Positions 34,885 to 46,566 of a stretch of 64,000 bases of DNA are shown here, one piece after another. The stretch is from the NCBI GenBank assembly GCA_025529335.1, contig JAMYHX010000154.1, positions 1-64,000 of the forward strand, read 5' to 3'. A model generated the notes under the pieces. The model was not told the DNA's origin and ran no database searches. It saw nothing but the letters and a program-made list of their open reading frames with translations. Position numbers and translations under genes: made by a program. This DNA comes from Rhizopus sp. PT2906 (Eukaryota > Mucoromycota > Mucoromycetes > Mucorales > Rhizopodaceae). How positions within the stretch are numbered: the first letter of the stretch is position 1; every line of letters starts with the position of its first letter.

Positions 34885-35537
34885 ATGAACAAAACTTTAG
34901 AATTGTATAATATCAGAGAAGCTACTGAAGCAGATTTACCCCAAATATGCGAGATATTCAATGAACGTATCTCCAATTCCACTTGTATATTTGTATACAA
35001 TACAGTTTCATTAGAAAATAGACTTGCTTGGTTTAATGACCTTAAATCAAAGGGTTATCCTATCATTGTTGCTGCAGAGAAAGAATCAGACAAGGCTGTT
35101 GCTTATGCTTGTTTTGGATCATTTAGACCACACCCTGCATACGTATTGTAAATATAAACAGCATATAAATGTACACTGTCTCATCTATATATTTTATTGA
35201 TAGATCTACTGAAATTTCCTTGTACATTCATCAACAGCATCAACGAAAAGGTCTCGGCGGTCTCATGCTCAAGGAAATGCTACGAATTGCTAAAGATATG
35301 CAGTTTCATAGCATCATTGCAAGTATCACAGCTGACAATGAAGGCTCGATTGTGCTGTTTTCCAAGTTTGGATTTCGCCATTGTGGAGTTACACATCAAG
35401 TGGGGTATAAATTTGGCAAGTTTTTAGATGTTGTGTTTATGGAATACTTGACAGATGCGCCAATCATTTCACAAGAGATTCCATCCTTTAAGGCATTCCC
35501 ATGGGGTGCCTATACTTTTAATGAAAGCTTATTCTAA
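34885..35537 (+). CDS. GNAT-family N-acetyltransferase, phosphinothricin/methionine-sulfoximine acetyltransferase-like
   Basis: Two exons, 34885-35147 and 35204-35537, giving 198 residues. The first part has IREATEADLPQICEIFNE and the VSLENRLAWF segment typical of the PAT/MnaT subfamily. The acetyl-CoA pyrophosphate loop is QQHQRKGLGGLML (Q/R-x2-G-x-G/A), and C-terminal VLFSKFGFRHCGVTHQVGYK matches the FGF-x4-G motif of these enzymes. Relatives acetylate small amines such as phosphinothricin or methionine sulfoximine; the natural fungal substrate is unknown. The donor at 35148 was chosen because it keeps the frame (AYVL|STEISLYI). The short spacing to FEX suggests coordinated expression but proves nothing. 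Confidence 0.9.
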
Positions 35538-35993
35538 ATAAAGGCTTTAATCATTCATAGATAGGTAAGCAGTATCATCTACGACAATATAATATTTAGT
35601 CATAAAGAATGGGTTGCTGCTTTGCTAAGAAATAGCAACTTCTTCTTCAGCGTTCGACCGTGCGCTCTAGAATGTGTATCTTTCTTAAGCTTCTGCGCAC
35701 AAGATTGTTCAAGGTCAGAAATATTGAGTGTTTGCAAAGGGGTAACAAAGGGCAATACATGTATATTCTTTAGAGTGAGTATCAGAGAAAGTATTATTGA
35801 GCTGTTGCTTCTAAGCAACACAATGTTACAGAGTACGCTTTTACTGCTTCATGTAACTGTTCCTGAGAGTTGCACAAAGCTGAATAAAAAAAGCCATGAT
35901 AAGCATATTTCTACCATACATTCTCTCTCCAGAGTCATTCTAAAGGCAAAAGCATGTAATAGCTTCTGAAAAATAAGGGTAGATATGTCTTTA
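35538..35993. other. Convergent intergenic region between the GNAT and AIG1 genes
   Basis: Overlapping open frames exist on both strands (plus 35622-35969, minus 35600-35821) but none has family motifs or splice support. Treated as non-coding or decayed sequence. Confidence 0.4.
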
Positions 35994-36916
35994 TTACTGT
36001 ATTTGGCATACATTAGACATTGATGACCATGCGTCTTTGATACTCTCTGCAATAAAATTAGACTTTTGTTCTTCACTCGGGATACTCATGATTTGTTTGA
36101 ACCAGTTACAAGTGAATCGTTTACCGTTATTTCTTGCTTCACACATTCCCACAGCATAATAAAGCTCGCGAATATGTCTTTGAGTGTAGCTGCTATTACG
36201 CACATTCTGCGTTGATGTGAACACGACTGAAGGTTCAAAGCTTTTTGAAAGCTTATAAATCCTTCTGATCTCTGCTACAAACCCATCTATAACTTATATT
36301 AGAGAAACTCATCTATGCATAGACACAACTCACCATCACTTGCAGTAACAGCATCCATATTATCTTCCAAGTCATCACGAAATTCTTCATCAACATGCGT
36401 AAATACAATGATAACAAAGTTCCAAAAGTCCTTTCCAAGCAGTTGATGGAATAAAACAAGCATGTTTTGAGTATATGCGTCTAATCTAACTCCAAAGGAA
36501 TTAATATCGAATCACCAAATAGCTTCTTTTTCTTTAACCTTATATCATTGATGTTGAATACCAAAAAGAATGCACTTACGCCATATTGAAGTGATTTGAA
36601 ATATTTAATCATTTCTTGTATGCTTTGGCGGTCGTGAACGCTAGAGTCTATGAGTCCAGGAGTATCAATCAAGTGACAATATTGTAAAGAAGGGGCAAAC
36701 TTCCATTCTTTTGTGATCCCGTTAACGTGTTGGGTAGTCAGCTACAAGTAGGGATAAGCTTATTTGTATCGTTTTTATTTTATTACTTACTTCTACACCA
36801 TTTCCAGTTTCAAATGTATATTCACCAGTAATTGCGTTTAATAAGCTTGACTTTCCAGTTCCAACCGCGCCAAGAGCTGAGACAACGAAGGTATTCTTTT
36901 CTTCTCCTGATATCAT
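35994..36916 (-). CDS. AIG1/GIMAP-type GTPase
   Basis: Four exons from right to left: 36791-36916, 36539-36741, 36334-36485, 35994-36286, giving 257 residues. The P-loop (G1) is GAVGTGKSSLLNAITGE, G3 is HLIDTPGLIDS, and G4 is probably FTHVDE, all spaced as in AIG1-type GTPases. The C-terminal part is helical (CEARNNGKRFTCNWFKQ). In animals and plants such proteins act in immune or stress responses at membranes; the fungal role is unknown. The start is uncertain: ATG at 36916 is used. A TTAACAG acceptor just upstream and an ATG near 36967-37030 allow an additional 5' exon (beginning MASCTTQNHG). Confidence 0.82.
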
Positions 36917-38248
36917 AACTGTTAAGAAATAAATAAAAAAAAGAGGGCTTGGGTGAGATCTAACGAGAAAAAGAACCAAGAAAGTGGCTGACAGTAGATC
37001 CATGATTCTGTGTGGTACAAGAAGCCATTTCCTTACTAATGCAGTAATCGATCAACGCTCATTGAGAGTACGGTCACTCTATTCTCAATTTGAAAAGAAA
37101 AATGCTCAATTATATACCTAGATTTTGTGATGACATGTGACAAGAGTTTGAGTAGTAAAGATTAACAACTTTGATGTTTCCTTTTGTCGTTATTTCTTGG
37201 AATATTGTGTACCACAAATTGAAAGCTCATTCAGAATTCAAGAAGCCACATCTATCCAAAATGTTTGGACAAGGATGTGTTTACGTCCCCAACAGCCTGT
37301 AAGCTATTTCTTGGCTCTTTTTAAACAATCATCTGTATTTGCTGAAAATACAGACTATTGTTTTCCGTGTCAGCCTTTACAAAAAAGAAATATGGCTGAA
37401 TTTGAGATTAACATACGGTTTTCTTTAGCTACGTCTCTACTTTAAGAATGATTAATATAAAGAGCCACTTTTACTCAGAACCGACCTTGTTTATAAAAAT
37501 ACAATGCGCACCTTAATCTGGATAAAGGGATGACCTATGGATGTGGCGTCAAAAAGTGGACATGGCCAACTATTTTGCTTTAAATCAAGAAATAAATCAA
37601 CTTTTACAGAGCATCGCGTTCCCAACCACTGTGCAAAGTGAAACATAATCTATTCATTTCCCTGAAAAGCGATAAAACGACACGAGGCTTCGATCCTGTT
37701 CAAGGATGTACTCATCAATACACACAGATAAATTCTTAAAAACACACCCATTCAAGTCTTTGAAAGAAACATAAAATAAGAGGATAAATGGCATAAACTC
37801 ATTGTTCTTCCCTTTTTGAACAATAATAGGATGATCTAATTGTCACACTTTTATTTATGCCTTGTCAATAAGAAATTTCACCGTTACCTTTGTCACCGTA
37901 CACAAAAAGTGTCATTAATGCATTCCTAAAATGAAAGTGTTGCACAAGTAAGGCTGACATTGCTATGGTTTCACCTTAAAAGGGGGAGTAATCTGTGACG
38001 AGATTATATATGTAAAGAAGTAGTGCATAAAGCATGATATTGCTTTTGTTGCTCTCTGACACTTACTTGATTAACTGTGACAACTATTAACCATCAGGCA
38101 CACTCTAATAGAGCAAAAAATATGCCGGGACATAGGCTCTTTCGACTCGAACATCACATCTATGTACGGACTCCTCTTTCTTTTTACAGCAAAATAGCAG
38201 AACTTTTCTTTTCTTTCTCCATACAATTCTTGAAAACAAAATTAGAAT

Positions 38249-38249
<1 letters not shown>
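36917..38249. other. 1.3-kb intergenic region
   Basis: Holds the AIG1 promoter (possibly a first exon, see that entry) and AT-rich DNA. A plus-strand frame of 82 codons (37197-37445) has several cysteines but no recognised motif and no splice partners. Nothing else supported. Confidence 0.4.

Positions 38250-38295
<46 letters not shown>
38250..38295. repeat. (TAA)n microsatellite
   Basis: About fifteen uninterrupted AAT/TAA units, followed by imperfect units. It lies directly upstream of the Helitron relic. Confidence 0.95.
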
Positions 38296-38297
<2 letters not shown>

Positions 38298-38309
38298 TTA
38301 CTACTCGAA

Positions 38310-39030
38310 TCCCAACCAGCTGTTCCATCTGTGGCATGCGTTTGGAAAGCAACTCTGCTTACCGCATCTGCTAGACATGGAGAGAGCGAGTGGCAGAATC
38401 ACAACACAGACGTTGTGCCGAAGAGCAATAAGAAGAAGCTAGAGTCGCTACTAGACCGCCAAGAAGGATAGTCGAGTCTGCTGACGCTGAAAATAGAGTA
38501 AAAGGTAGACCCTGCTGAGCATGTCTCCGCTGCCTACATTTCTCAGTTACACCTTTTATGACCATTAGACCTTGAACGAAGGAAATAAGGAATATCAACA
38601 TTGTTATGATCTGCGCTAAATAGAAGAAAGGCATCTTCATTGAGGAACCTAAGCTGGGAATCATGTTGCGAACAGAGACTAGTCCTGTACAGCTTTTGCC
38701 TGACCTACCTGAGTATTTGAAGGACCTTTTTGTTCGGACGGAAACCCAAGTAAGGCAATTTAGGCACAGCCTTCGTCAGTACAACGTTGCCTTTGCCTTT
38801 ATGTCTTTAGGATGCGACATTATCTCAGCTGAGGAGCGTAATGCCAACAGTAATTTTTCTCTGCGAAGGCCATTCGAAAACAAAATACTTAAGCCAGTTA
38901 CACTCAAAGCTTATCTGTATCTTCAGAATCTTATATCCCAATGCTTAAAGAAATACTTGAACGACTGATGGTTGAAAACCAAGAATATCAAGAAACACAA
39001 CCACAAGATCAGCAAGAAAACCAAGTATAT
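38310..39030 (+). mobile_element. Helitron relic: N-terminal region of the Rep/helicase protein
   Basis: Plus-strand pieces in changing frames follow the order of the Helitron N-terminal domain. They are a cysteine module (CSICGMRLESNSAYRIC, about 38324-38374), EEARVATRPPRRIVESADAE (about 38430), then MLRTETSPVQLLPDLPEYL and RHSLRQYNVAFAFMSLGCDI (38663-38825). The last corresponds to the conserved R-x-YN-x-x-FAFTSLG segment. After another shift IPMLKEILERLMVEN follows (about 38940). Stops interrupt the frames. The Rep HUH tyrosines, the Pif1 helicase and element ends were not found, so this is a decayed internal piece. Confidence 0.7.
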
Positions 39031-40308
39031 GGCACGACTATATTCTTTTTTCCCTATACCATTGTTGAAATGGCGATTCGTAACCATAAGCCCAAATGCA
39101 CTCTCATCCTTTACTGATAAGCCTATGCAAAGCAGCCATGAAGCTAAGCTTATTATGTTCAATACTGTCTCCCCAAGTTTAAAGATAAATAGGTATTCAT
39201 TGATGAACTACATGCACATGCATATATCCATGGGTTAATAGTAACTCACAATGAATATAGCTTTGAAGATTTAAGGAATCTAGCAACAAAAAACAAGACA
39301 GCATTTGCTAAACTTCCATAGCACCCCTTGGTGGATGTGGATTGCTTTGGCAACATGACATGATTGCCTGGAAGAACATATTCAAGATCGTCAATAGCAT
39401 TCTTTGTGGATGTGATAGACCACATGGATTTCGTCATCGTATCGAAAACACAGTTCTCTTCGTGTAGTTTCGATATTTACTACTAGTAAAAACCAATTGT
39501 ACAGAAATTATGATAACAAATTAGACTGCAGCCATGAACAAGTGATACATTTACACTTATCAGTTAACGTGATACTAATTGAAATTCTCATACAAATATC
39601 GGACTGTATTTGTCTAATTCAAAAGACACAGGACCTATCTTTAGCTTTAGCTTTTTCTTTTTCTTTTTCACTGCAGGATGGCAATGCCAAGTTGAGGGGA
39701 GGTATGCAGATAGTGTTATTTTAATTCGAATGTCCAACAGTTTCGATCATATTTGATCATCTTAAAATAGATACACAATTCATAGTGATCACCTTATCTG
39801 CTACAGATGATTTCTATTGTGTCCAGTTCTGAGGTTCAAATTATTACCCCACTACCATGAATATATTCTGCTATGCCGAGGCAGCATCATTTCATTGCTA
39901 GGTCAGGTTGGTAACCACATAAACCCTTGTCCATGGCTAATAATGGTGTGTTTTTCTTTTATTTCTTTTTTTTTTTTTCATGGCTTGGTTTGTATCCCAT
40001 ATTGTACAAGGAGATGTATCCCTTTTGATTTAATTGACGTAATTCGTTAGTAAAGTAAAACAGGTTGTTCTTTTTTTTTTTTAAGAAAAAGACAATAATA
40101 GTAATACATATTTTTGCATGAACAATGCATAAAGTTAAGAAGGTAACCGCGTATCGTTCATTAAAAATAACTAAAAAGTTTAAAAAAAAAGAGCACCTTG
40201 AGGTTCACATCTTTTGGTGTAGCGCATCTAAAGTTAATGACGATATTTTAAGCCATTTGAGTCATTCATTCTTTCTTTCATTCTCTTTCTCTTTCTCTTT
40301 TATCTTGT
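39031..40308. other. Intergenic region with no recognisable gene
   Basis: Short frames on both strands (for example minus 39246-39437 and plus 39817-40050) have no family motif. It could contain more Helitron debris. The right end (40265-40300) is a TTTCTCTTTC-type pyrimidine leader for the PH-domain gene. Confidence 0.4.
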
Positions 40309-41448
40309 ATGAAAAAAGACTGCCTCTTTAGTACTGATCAAAATAACGATCTAGAAGAACTTCCAGTTAATGGACATATATTCGAAGGACACTTGTACCT
40401 CAAGAGACATGATGGAAAATGGACGTGGAAATTATTTCGGTTTGATGGTTCATCCTTAATATGTCTATCAACAAAAAAGATCAAAATACAACCCAATGTC
40501 ATATTAGGATCTCATCAAAATAACTCTGCAACATCACTTTTATTAGCGACTCCAAAAGATAAATCATCAAGATTGCTGACAGTTAACGATTTATGCAAGG
40601 AACCCAGCTATTATCAGTTACCTAAATGGACGCTCAATGTTTGTGACATTTCATCCATTGCCATTTTAAAAAAGAGTAGCTACAAACACGCTTTCTTTAA
40701 AAGTAAATCAAACAGCTTTTGTATAAGATCATCTGACGGCCAATGCTATGTGATGAAGGCACGAACATTAGATGAGCTAGAACGATGGGTGTTTGTACTA
40801 TCTAAAATGTGGAAATTATCTCAACTTTTACCGCCATCGCCATCATCATCGTCATGCAACTCTCCTTTAAGGAAAGCCTCTGTACCACCACAAGGAGCAT
40901 TCAATCATCGTACAGTCATTATACCCCCAGCTACTACCACCCCATCCAACACTACACAATGTAAATCAGTCCGAAAAGTTTTTCTTACTGCAGAAAAGAT
41001 TTCTTTCATAGAAAATTGGTTAAGCTCCGTGAATGAACAAGTATACCAACCTGACGATTGTGAGAATAAACTGCAAAAGAACAAGTCGTTTACACAAAAG
41101 CATCTCAGTTGTATAGAGGAAATGCCTAACCCAAATAAATTACCCTTCAACTTTTTTCAAGATGCGAATACAGTGTATACTGATGAATCAGAGACACATA
41201 GTAAGAAATATACATACTCCTCATTGAAATACCATGGTAGTACTCGTGCATGTCATGTTAAATTGATCAAGAGCGATTCAACCCCTTCAATACCTTCCAA
41301 AACGCGTATAGTACATTCACTACCAACAGTATTTATGCATTCTCCTCTAGAGCTCTTAAAATCTGCAGCAAGCTTCGAACACCACGTCAAGAATGATGGA
41401 AGTAAACATCTGACTGAAATGCTTGGAAACATAAGACTAAACCAATAA
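40309..41448 (+). CDS. PH-domain protein
   Basis: Intronless frame of 379 residues. A pleckstrin-homology domain spans about residues 23-168. It begins with IFEGHLYLKRHDGKWTWK, continues with KLFRFDGSSLICLS, and ends with the C-terminal helix DELERWVFVLSKMW containing the invariant Trp. An insertion (about residues 55-100) is Ser/Asn-rich. The rest is Ser/Pro/Thr-rich and probably disordered, with SP and TP sites. Fungal proteins of this build are often signalling or cortical adaptors; the partner is unknown. The start at 40309 (MKKDCLFSTD) follows a pyrimidine-rich leader. Confidence 0.85.
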   Translation: MKKDCLFSTDQNNDLEELPVNGHIFEGHLYLKRHDGKWTWKLFRFDGSSLICLSTKKIKIQPNVILGSHQNNSATSLLLATPKDKSSRLLTVNDLCKEPSYYQLPKWTLNVCDISSIAILKKSSYKHAFFKSKSNSFCIRSSDGQCYVMKARTLDELERWVFVLSKMWKLSQLLPPSPSSSSCNSPLRKASVPPQGAFNHRTVIIPPATTTPSNTTQCKSVRKVFLTAEKISFIENWLSSVNEQVYQPDDCENKLQKNKSFTQKHLSCIEEMPNPNKLPFNFFQDANTVYTDESETHSKKYTYSSLKYHGSTRACHVKLIKSDSTPSIPSKTRIVHSLPTVFMHSPLELLKSAASFEHHVKNDGSKHLTEMLGNIRLNQ

Positions 41449-41490
41449 TAAATAATATCCTTTTTTGTTTTGTTTTATTAAGCCTCTCTT

Positions 41491-42241
41491 TTACTCTCTA
41501 TGAATAAGCACAAAGAAACCGAGCACGCCCAAGACAGCATATTTCATCCATGCATAGTCGTTCATCATGATCGTCACCATGCCAACATAAGGCAAGAAGC
41601 TATTTTTAATCTTAGTATCTTTGATAAACAACTTGTGTTATTACACGTACCCCTTTACTTTTCCAACAAGATGCTCTTTATTAATCCACATTTGTCCTCT
41701 GTCATACAGCACACGGTCGTCTCTCGCGTTATTATCTCCTTTTGTCAAGAGATATTCTTTTCCGGTTTCGCTATTCAATTTGATGATATGAATACAGATC
41801 ATTGTTAAATAATTAATATTATTTTTACTCTTGATGAATCTTTAAAACTCTGTGAACAATAGGGATATCACGCCCGGGTAACTTGAAAACACATATATCA
41901 TTGATGGCTACATTGTCATTTCTTGGTAACGTAAGGAATAATAAATCACCGCGATGAAATGCAGGTTCCATACTTCCACTATAGTATACACAAGTTAGTT
42001 GGTATCTCCTTATAGACTATACATATATCTCAAGTAACCTCAAGACGACAACAATAGGACTCTCGGTATTTGTTACAAGACCTAATCCTTTCCAGACCAT
42101 AAGAGCAGTTGCTCCGATGGTCAAAATGTTGAGTATCTGTAATGCGATCTAATCATAAACTGTGTAAAAATAGGTGTAGTTCGCGCTTTTTATTGGCATA
42201 TTAACCTGACGCATATTCATTCTACGAAGTTCGCCAAACAT
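41491..42241 (-). CDS. SEC11: Signal peptidase complex catalytic subunit
   Basis: Five exons from right to left: 42206-42241, 42039-42148, 41829-41978, 41651-41770, 41491-41599, giving 174 residues, as in yeast Sec11. This serine protease of family S26B cleaves signal peptides in the ER lumen. One membrane helix (ILNILTIGATALMVWKGLGL) precedes the catalytic region. The catalytic Ser51 lies in SGSMEPAFHRGD, His91 in VHRVLKIH and the acidic residue D111 in LLTKGDNNARDD. The C-terminus has FLPYVGMVTIMMNDY and a hydrophobic tail. The first exon encodes only 12 residues (MFGELRRMNMRQ). All five exons close in phase, so the gene looks intact although no single long frame marks it. Confidence 0.96.
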
Positions 42242-44226
42242 TGCTTTTATTTATTTGAAAAAAAGGGTCGAATAGCATCTTGACACTCTAATATTTTATT
42301 TAAGGCCCAATTAAATGATTGTCCGCCAGCTGTATAAACTTTAATTTGAGGAGAAACCAGGCGTCATGATATATATAGCATTCTTTCAAGCGGAAAAAGT
42401 CAACCGTTACTTTTTCAAGGCTATCTCTCTCTCTCTCTTTCTTTTCAACTTTGCTGACAAGAAAAGCTAAACCCTCCAATACAGTGGCTCCACCGTCAAT
42501 TGGACGATTTTTTGAAAACGATGGGCCATATTTTAGAGGTTAGTCTGACTCAAAACAGAAGGCTTTTTATTCAGGACAATTTACTACTATAGAAGGCAAG
42601 ACTACGAATGTACTCCTCACTAACCTCAGTAATTCTTGATCCGAATATTTTTTACATAGTTGAGGTTAGGAAGATAGAAGGAGAGATATCATTGTTAAGG
42701 TCGTGTAGAACGTTGATGATTTGATTTGAAGCTAAGCTTGGTTGTCTTTGGTTATGCCTGATTTCATTGTTTGTACATCGTACGCAAAAACGGTTATACA
42801 TATTGACTACTTGCTTACAAGTATCCAATTGGGAAAGAAATAGACAAAGCATTTCGATAGATATAGGCACTTCAATACGATCCAAATGTATGAAAGGATA
42901 AAATGCTTCTGTTTTTAAAACGCACAACATGGGTTTCTATTGTAGTCGAAGTTGAAAAGCTCTTCCCAAATTCCTTCTTTCCACACTGGATCTTTATTTA
43001 TTGAATGTACCTTTTTTAATAACCATTTCAAGGAAAAGATAAATTAGCTCAATCCTATAGTTTATTATACAATTATCATATATTATTTTGCAAAAGTGAT
43101 TATTGAAGCTTTATGATGCTGTCTGGGACATTGTAGTTTTCAATGTATGCTCTTTTAAGAAGATGATAAAAAGTATAGGATGATATAGATACATGAACTG
43201 TTGGTAATTAGTAAGCTTTCTGTCATTTTCTGTAATAGAATACATGAAGATTACCTATTTGATGAGACACAGTCGGCAATAAAGAGAATCTTTTGACATC
43301 CTGCAGGGCATAGTTATCGATGTCTGTTAAAAAAAACTTGAGCTATCTTAGATATATCTCTGAGTGGGTCGAAGCGGTATCTGTATCAGCTAGTTTTTTC
43401 TTTCATGGGATAGAAGTACTCAAAGTACTTGTTGTATTGATATCTTACACAAGTACAAAAAGATTTCATTAGGCCACATCAGTTTCACTCTTGATAGAGT
43501 GCTTATCATTATGTATAAAAGTCAATAACTTGTTGGTTATTGCCAAAATATTCCTGTTGTTCTGCTTCAGATAAAGGCGTGTAATCAACAGTATGCTTCA
43601 TTAATCGTTCTAAGATATTGCTATTGGTTCTGTTACTATAGATTGTATGTGCTTGTTGTATTTAAGTTTAAAGTTGGTATCAGTCAAAGTAGAATGTACG
43701 ATGAGACTGCGTGTATCTTTATTCGAAATAAAGGAAAGAGAAAAGAAATGATAGCATAATCTATATTTTTATATGAAGAGGTTACGGTATTTAAACTGAG
43801 TTGACTGCACTAGATTTAGATGTAACAGATCTTATTATATTTAATCACTGAATAGTAGAGTAGATACTACAGTGCTTACCTCTCTTTAAATTGAACATTG
43901 CTATAGTGCAAGTCACAGTATCAATTAATAATTCAAAAGAAATAAGGCTTGATTATGCAAATGCAGGATATTTTTTTATAGTGCGCGCATTACAGTTGCA
44001 AATGCATATTAAAGAAGCGATATATCCTCTATTGTTGATCTTATTCTTTTCATACATTGTAGCCAAAACTATTTCAGTAAAAGTAACCAACTTGTTTTCC
44101 TTTTTTAAATCAAACTAATCTCTAATTGACTGTGACTAAGTAATCATGATTGTTATTTGATGCTCCGATGATTTATGCAGTTAAAAAAAAATACTTACCT
44201 TATTTTTTCTCTAAACTGTATTCCTA
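42242..44226. other. 2-kb region with weak coding hints only
   Basis: Between SEC11 and the DUF2470 gene. A minus-strand frame of 92 codons (42652-42930) has no recognised motif. On the minus strand two protein-like pieces occur: ERLMKHTVDYTPLSEAEQQE at about 43516-43635 behind a TATAG acceptor, and NYALQDVKRFSLLPTVSH at about 43258-43325 behind a TTAACAG acceptor. The gaps between them are too long for the introns typical here. They may be parts of a decayed or unrecognised gene. Confidence 0.35.
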
Positions 44227-45135
44227 ATGGCTACTCCAATTCCTGATTCTGTTGCACTTTCTGGAATCCCACTTGTAAATTATATGAGTGAACAGAAAAG
44301 TGAGTGCTCATTTAAAAATAATGTATAGTTATTTATTGTTAAAAAGGTGTCAGTTTGGCATATGTAAAGTACTTCTCAAAGAAAAAAGATGCTGTTAGTG
44401 CTTCGTTTAAAGCACTCAACTCAAAAGGGTTTATAATAACTTATAAAACATCTGATAACTCAGAACATGAAGCTTTTATTGAATACAATGCTCCAGTGAC
44501 TAAAATAGAGGATGTCCCACCCATTCTGGAATCCATGGCAAAAGAAGCAGAAACTGCACTAGGAATGGTATTAACTTGACTTTTTGAAAAGAAAAAAGAA
44601 AAAACTGATCAAGTGAATTGAATAGCCTGTGACAATGGCAAGTTTACCACCCTTGGAAGCAATCCAAGAAGCAGCCAAACAAAGTCCTCCGAGTACCTCC
44701 CATGAGACTCATAAATCAAAAGGTGGAAGAAGAATAAGGACAAACGATGTATCACTCGCACCAGTTGAAGAAGATGCATTCTACTCTGTAGATTTTCATT
44801 GGCAGATGCTGATTACTCTTGGCCTTGGAGCAAATGCATTACTAGCCTATGCTTCAGATGAATTCTTGCTGAATAATTTCCCTCTGTTTATGTACAAGTT
44901 GCGTGAATTTTTGACAGCTTCATTGATTAAAAAGATTTTCCAAGGGGCAATCATATGCCATCTTGCAGAAGGCTTATTTACCCTAGGCATCTGTTTGATC
45001 AGAGGATGGTATAGTCCATACAACACACTTCGATGGACAATTAGCTCATTTGCGTTTGGTTTTGCATCCTTATCAAAACTTTTTGCTCACGGAGAAAAGA
45101 TGATTAACTACAAGAGGCGTGCCAAAGATGAATAA
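44227..45135 (+). CDS. DUF2470-domain integral membrane protein
   Basis: Three exons, 44227-44299, 44347-44567 and 44626-45135, giving 267 residues. The N-terminal 100 residues match the DUF2470 fold known from haem-utilisation-type proteins (VNYMSEQKSVSLAYVKYFS, GFIITYKTSDNSEHEAFIEY, DVPPILESMAKEAETALGM). A Ser/Lys-rich linker (about 105-140) and a C-terminal membrane region follow. That region has three hydrophobic segments: LITLGLGANALLAYAS, FQGAIICHLAEGLFTLGICL and TISSFAFGFASLSKL. The combination of DUF2470 with a TMEM254-like membrane part recurs in fungi (family knowledge, not verified here). Function unknown. Confidence 0.82.
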
Positions 45136-45176
45136 AATGTTGATTTTATTTGACAATATTTTCTATAAAAAATAGT

Positions 45177-46566
45177 TTACGCATCTTTGGATGGTTTAGC
45201 CTTTAGCATTTCAGCAAGAGTTGTAGCATAAACGTTATGAGGGATGGACCTCCCAGCGATCCAGGACCCAACTGCTATCAAGGGCCCCAAAACGTGAGTT
45301 TGCATAACTGCTTCTTTCTATAAAACAGTCAGTTTTTAAGCTCATCTCTCACAGGCTCTATAGATTACCTTTCCAAGGATAACCTTAATTAAGGCAAGGT
45401 CTTTACTTTTGTAAGGCTCCAATGAGTCATAAGATGCACCATTGATCAACTTTCTGATATTTGTTAGAGCAGCGAGACCTTGCATCCAAGCATAATGCCC
45501 TGTTTTAACATCTGTGTGGTCAATGACATCTCCGGCTGCAAATATATTTGGATATCTTTCGTCTAGAATTTGCATTGTAGGCTTTACTTTGATAAATCCA
45601 TTGTCCTTGTTGATTGTGTCTGGAGACAGAGCCTTCATGAGCTCACTGTTGGGTGTCATACCGATGCACATAATCTGTTTAGAAGAATAGTGAGATTTCA
45701 CGCTATGTAAATACGACAAGACTTACAGCCAAATCACCATGGATAGTATTGCCTCCTTTTGTTTGAATTTCAATAGGTTTTACTTCCAACGGGAACCCAT
45801 TAGGAGGCAAGATCACACGATCACCAAGTACCTGCTTTATACCCGCCTTTTTCAAGATGTTATAAATCATTACATCGACGCTAACTTTGTATCTTGGTAA
45901 ATATCGGTTACGGGAATGTACGAGGGTAACATGCTTCTCTGGATAGTGCTCTTTAATTTCAGCTGCCAGCTCTATTTTCAAATAAGTACATGGAAAAAGT
46001 TCTTTTTTTTTATACCTAAGCCTACTGCGCCAGCACCAATAATCACAGGCTTTTTACTTTCTTGAATCAGCTTTTGATAACGTTTCAAGGCATCAATACC
46101 AGCTTCTTTTGTGACAATATCATTGAAGCGACCAGGTGCGGGGATTTTCGTACCAGCAGTGTAGACTAAGTATTCATATTCCACCTTTTCACCGAAACCC
46201 GGAACTTTGCGGTCAAGCTCGACATAACCTTTGTGAATAGCAGTAGCTCTAGCATTAATGACTTTGCCAATAGTATCATCTCCATTAAACAGGTTATCAT
46301 AGGGAATAAACAGCTCATCCTCGAATCCAGAAAGAACTGATGCGCGAGGGAAAGCAAAGACGTGGTTGTAATGTGTTTTTTCTTCAATTAAAACAAGTCG
46401 ATAACCCTCTATATGGTCTTCTAGCCAGGAAAGACTAGGACCCATGGCTGTCGATTGCTTCAATGATTACTACATATCAAAAGATAATTTACACTTTTCC
46501 TTTACCTGCACTAGAAGCACCAATAAACACAATATTCTTAATCTCGGTGATGTTTGAAGCTACCAT
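45177..46566 (-). CDS. AIFM2/FSP1-like NAD(P)H:quinone oxidoreductase
   Basis: Five exons from right to left: 46506-46566, 46016-46447, 45727-45971, 45369-45674, 45177-45317, giving 394 residues. It is a pyridine-nucleotide-disulphide/NDH-2-type flavoprotein. The FAD-binding start is NIVFIGASSAAMGPSLSWLE, the NAD(P)H-binding motif is PVIIGAGAVGLELAAEI, and the second FAD segment is NIFAAGDVIDH. IMCIGMTPNSELM also fits. The closest known group is AIFM2 (FSP1), which reduces ubiquinone or other quinones at membranes. The N-terminus (MVASNITEIKN) lacks both a mitochondrial presequence and the MG myristoylation start of animal FSP1. The acceptor at 46448 was chosen because upstream acceptors give a broken frame. 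Confidence 0.9.

Noticed and set aside
35600..35969. Overlapping frames on both strands between GNAT and AIG1 genes
   Set aside because: No motif, no splice partners and mutually antisense; probably chance.
38371..38664. Minus-strand frame of 97 codons
   Set aside because: Antisense to the Helitron relic pieces on the plus strand, which follow the expected domain order.
41500..41808. Plus-strand frame of 102 codons
   Set aside because: It overlaps SEC11 exons 4 and 5 on the other strand, which carry the catalytic signal-peptidase motifs.
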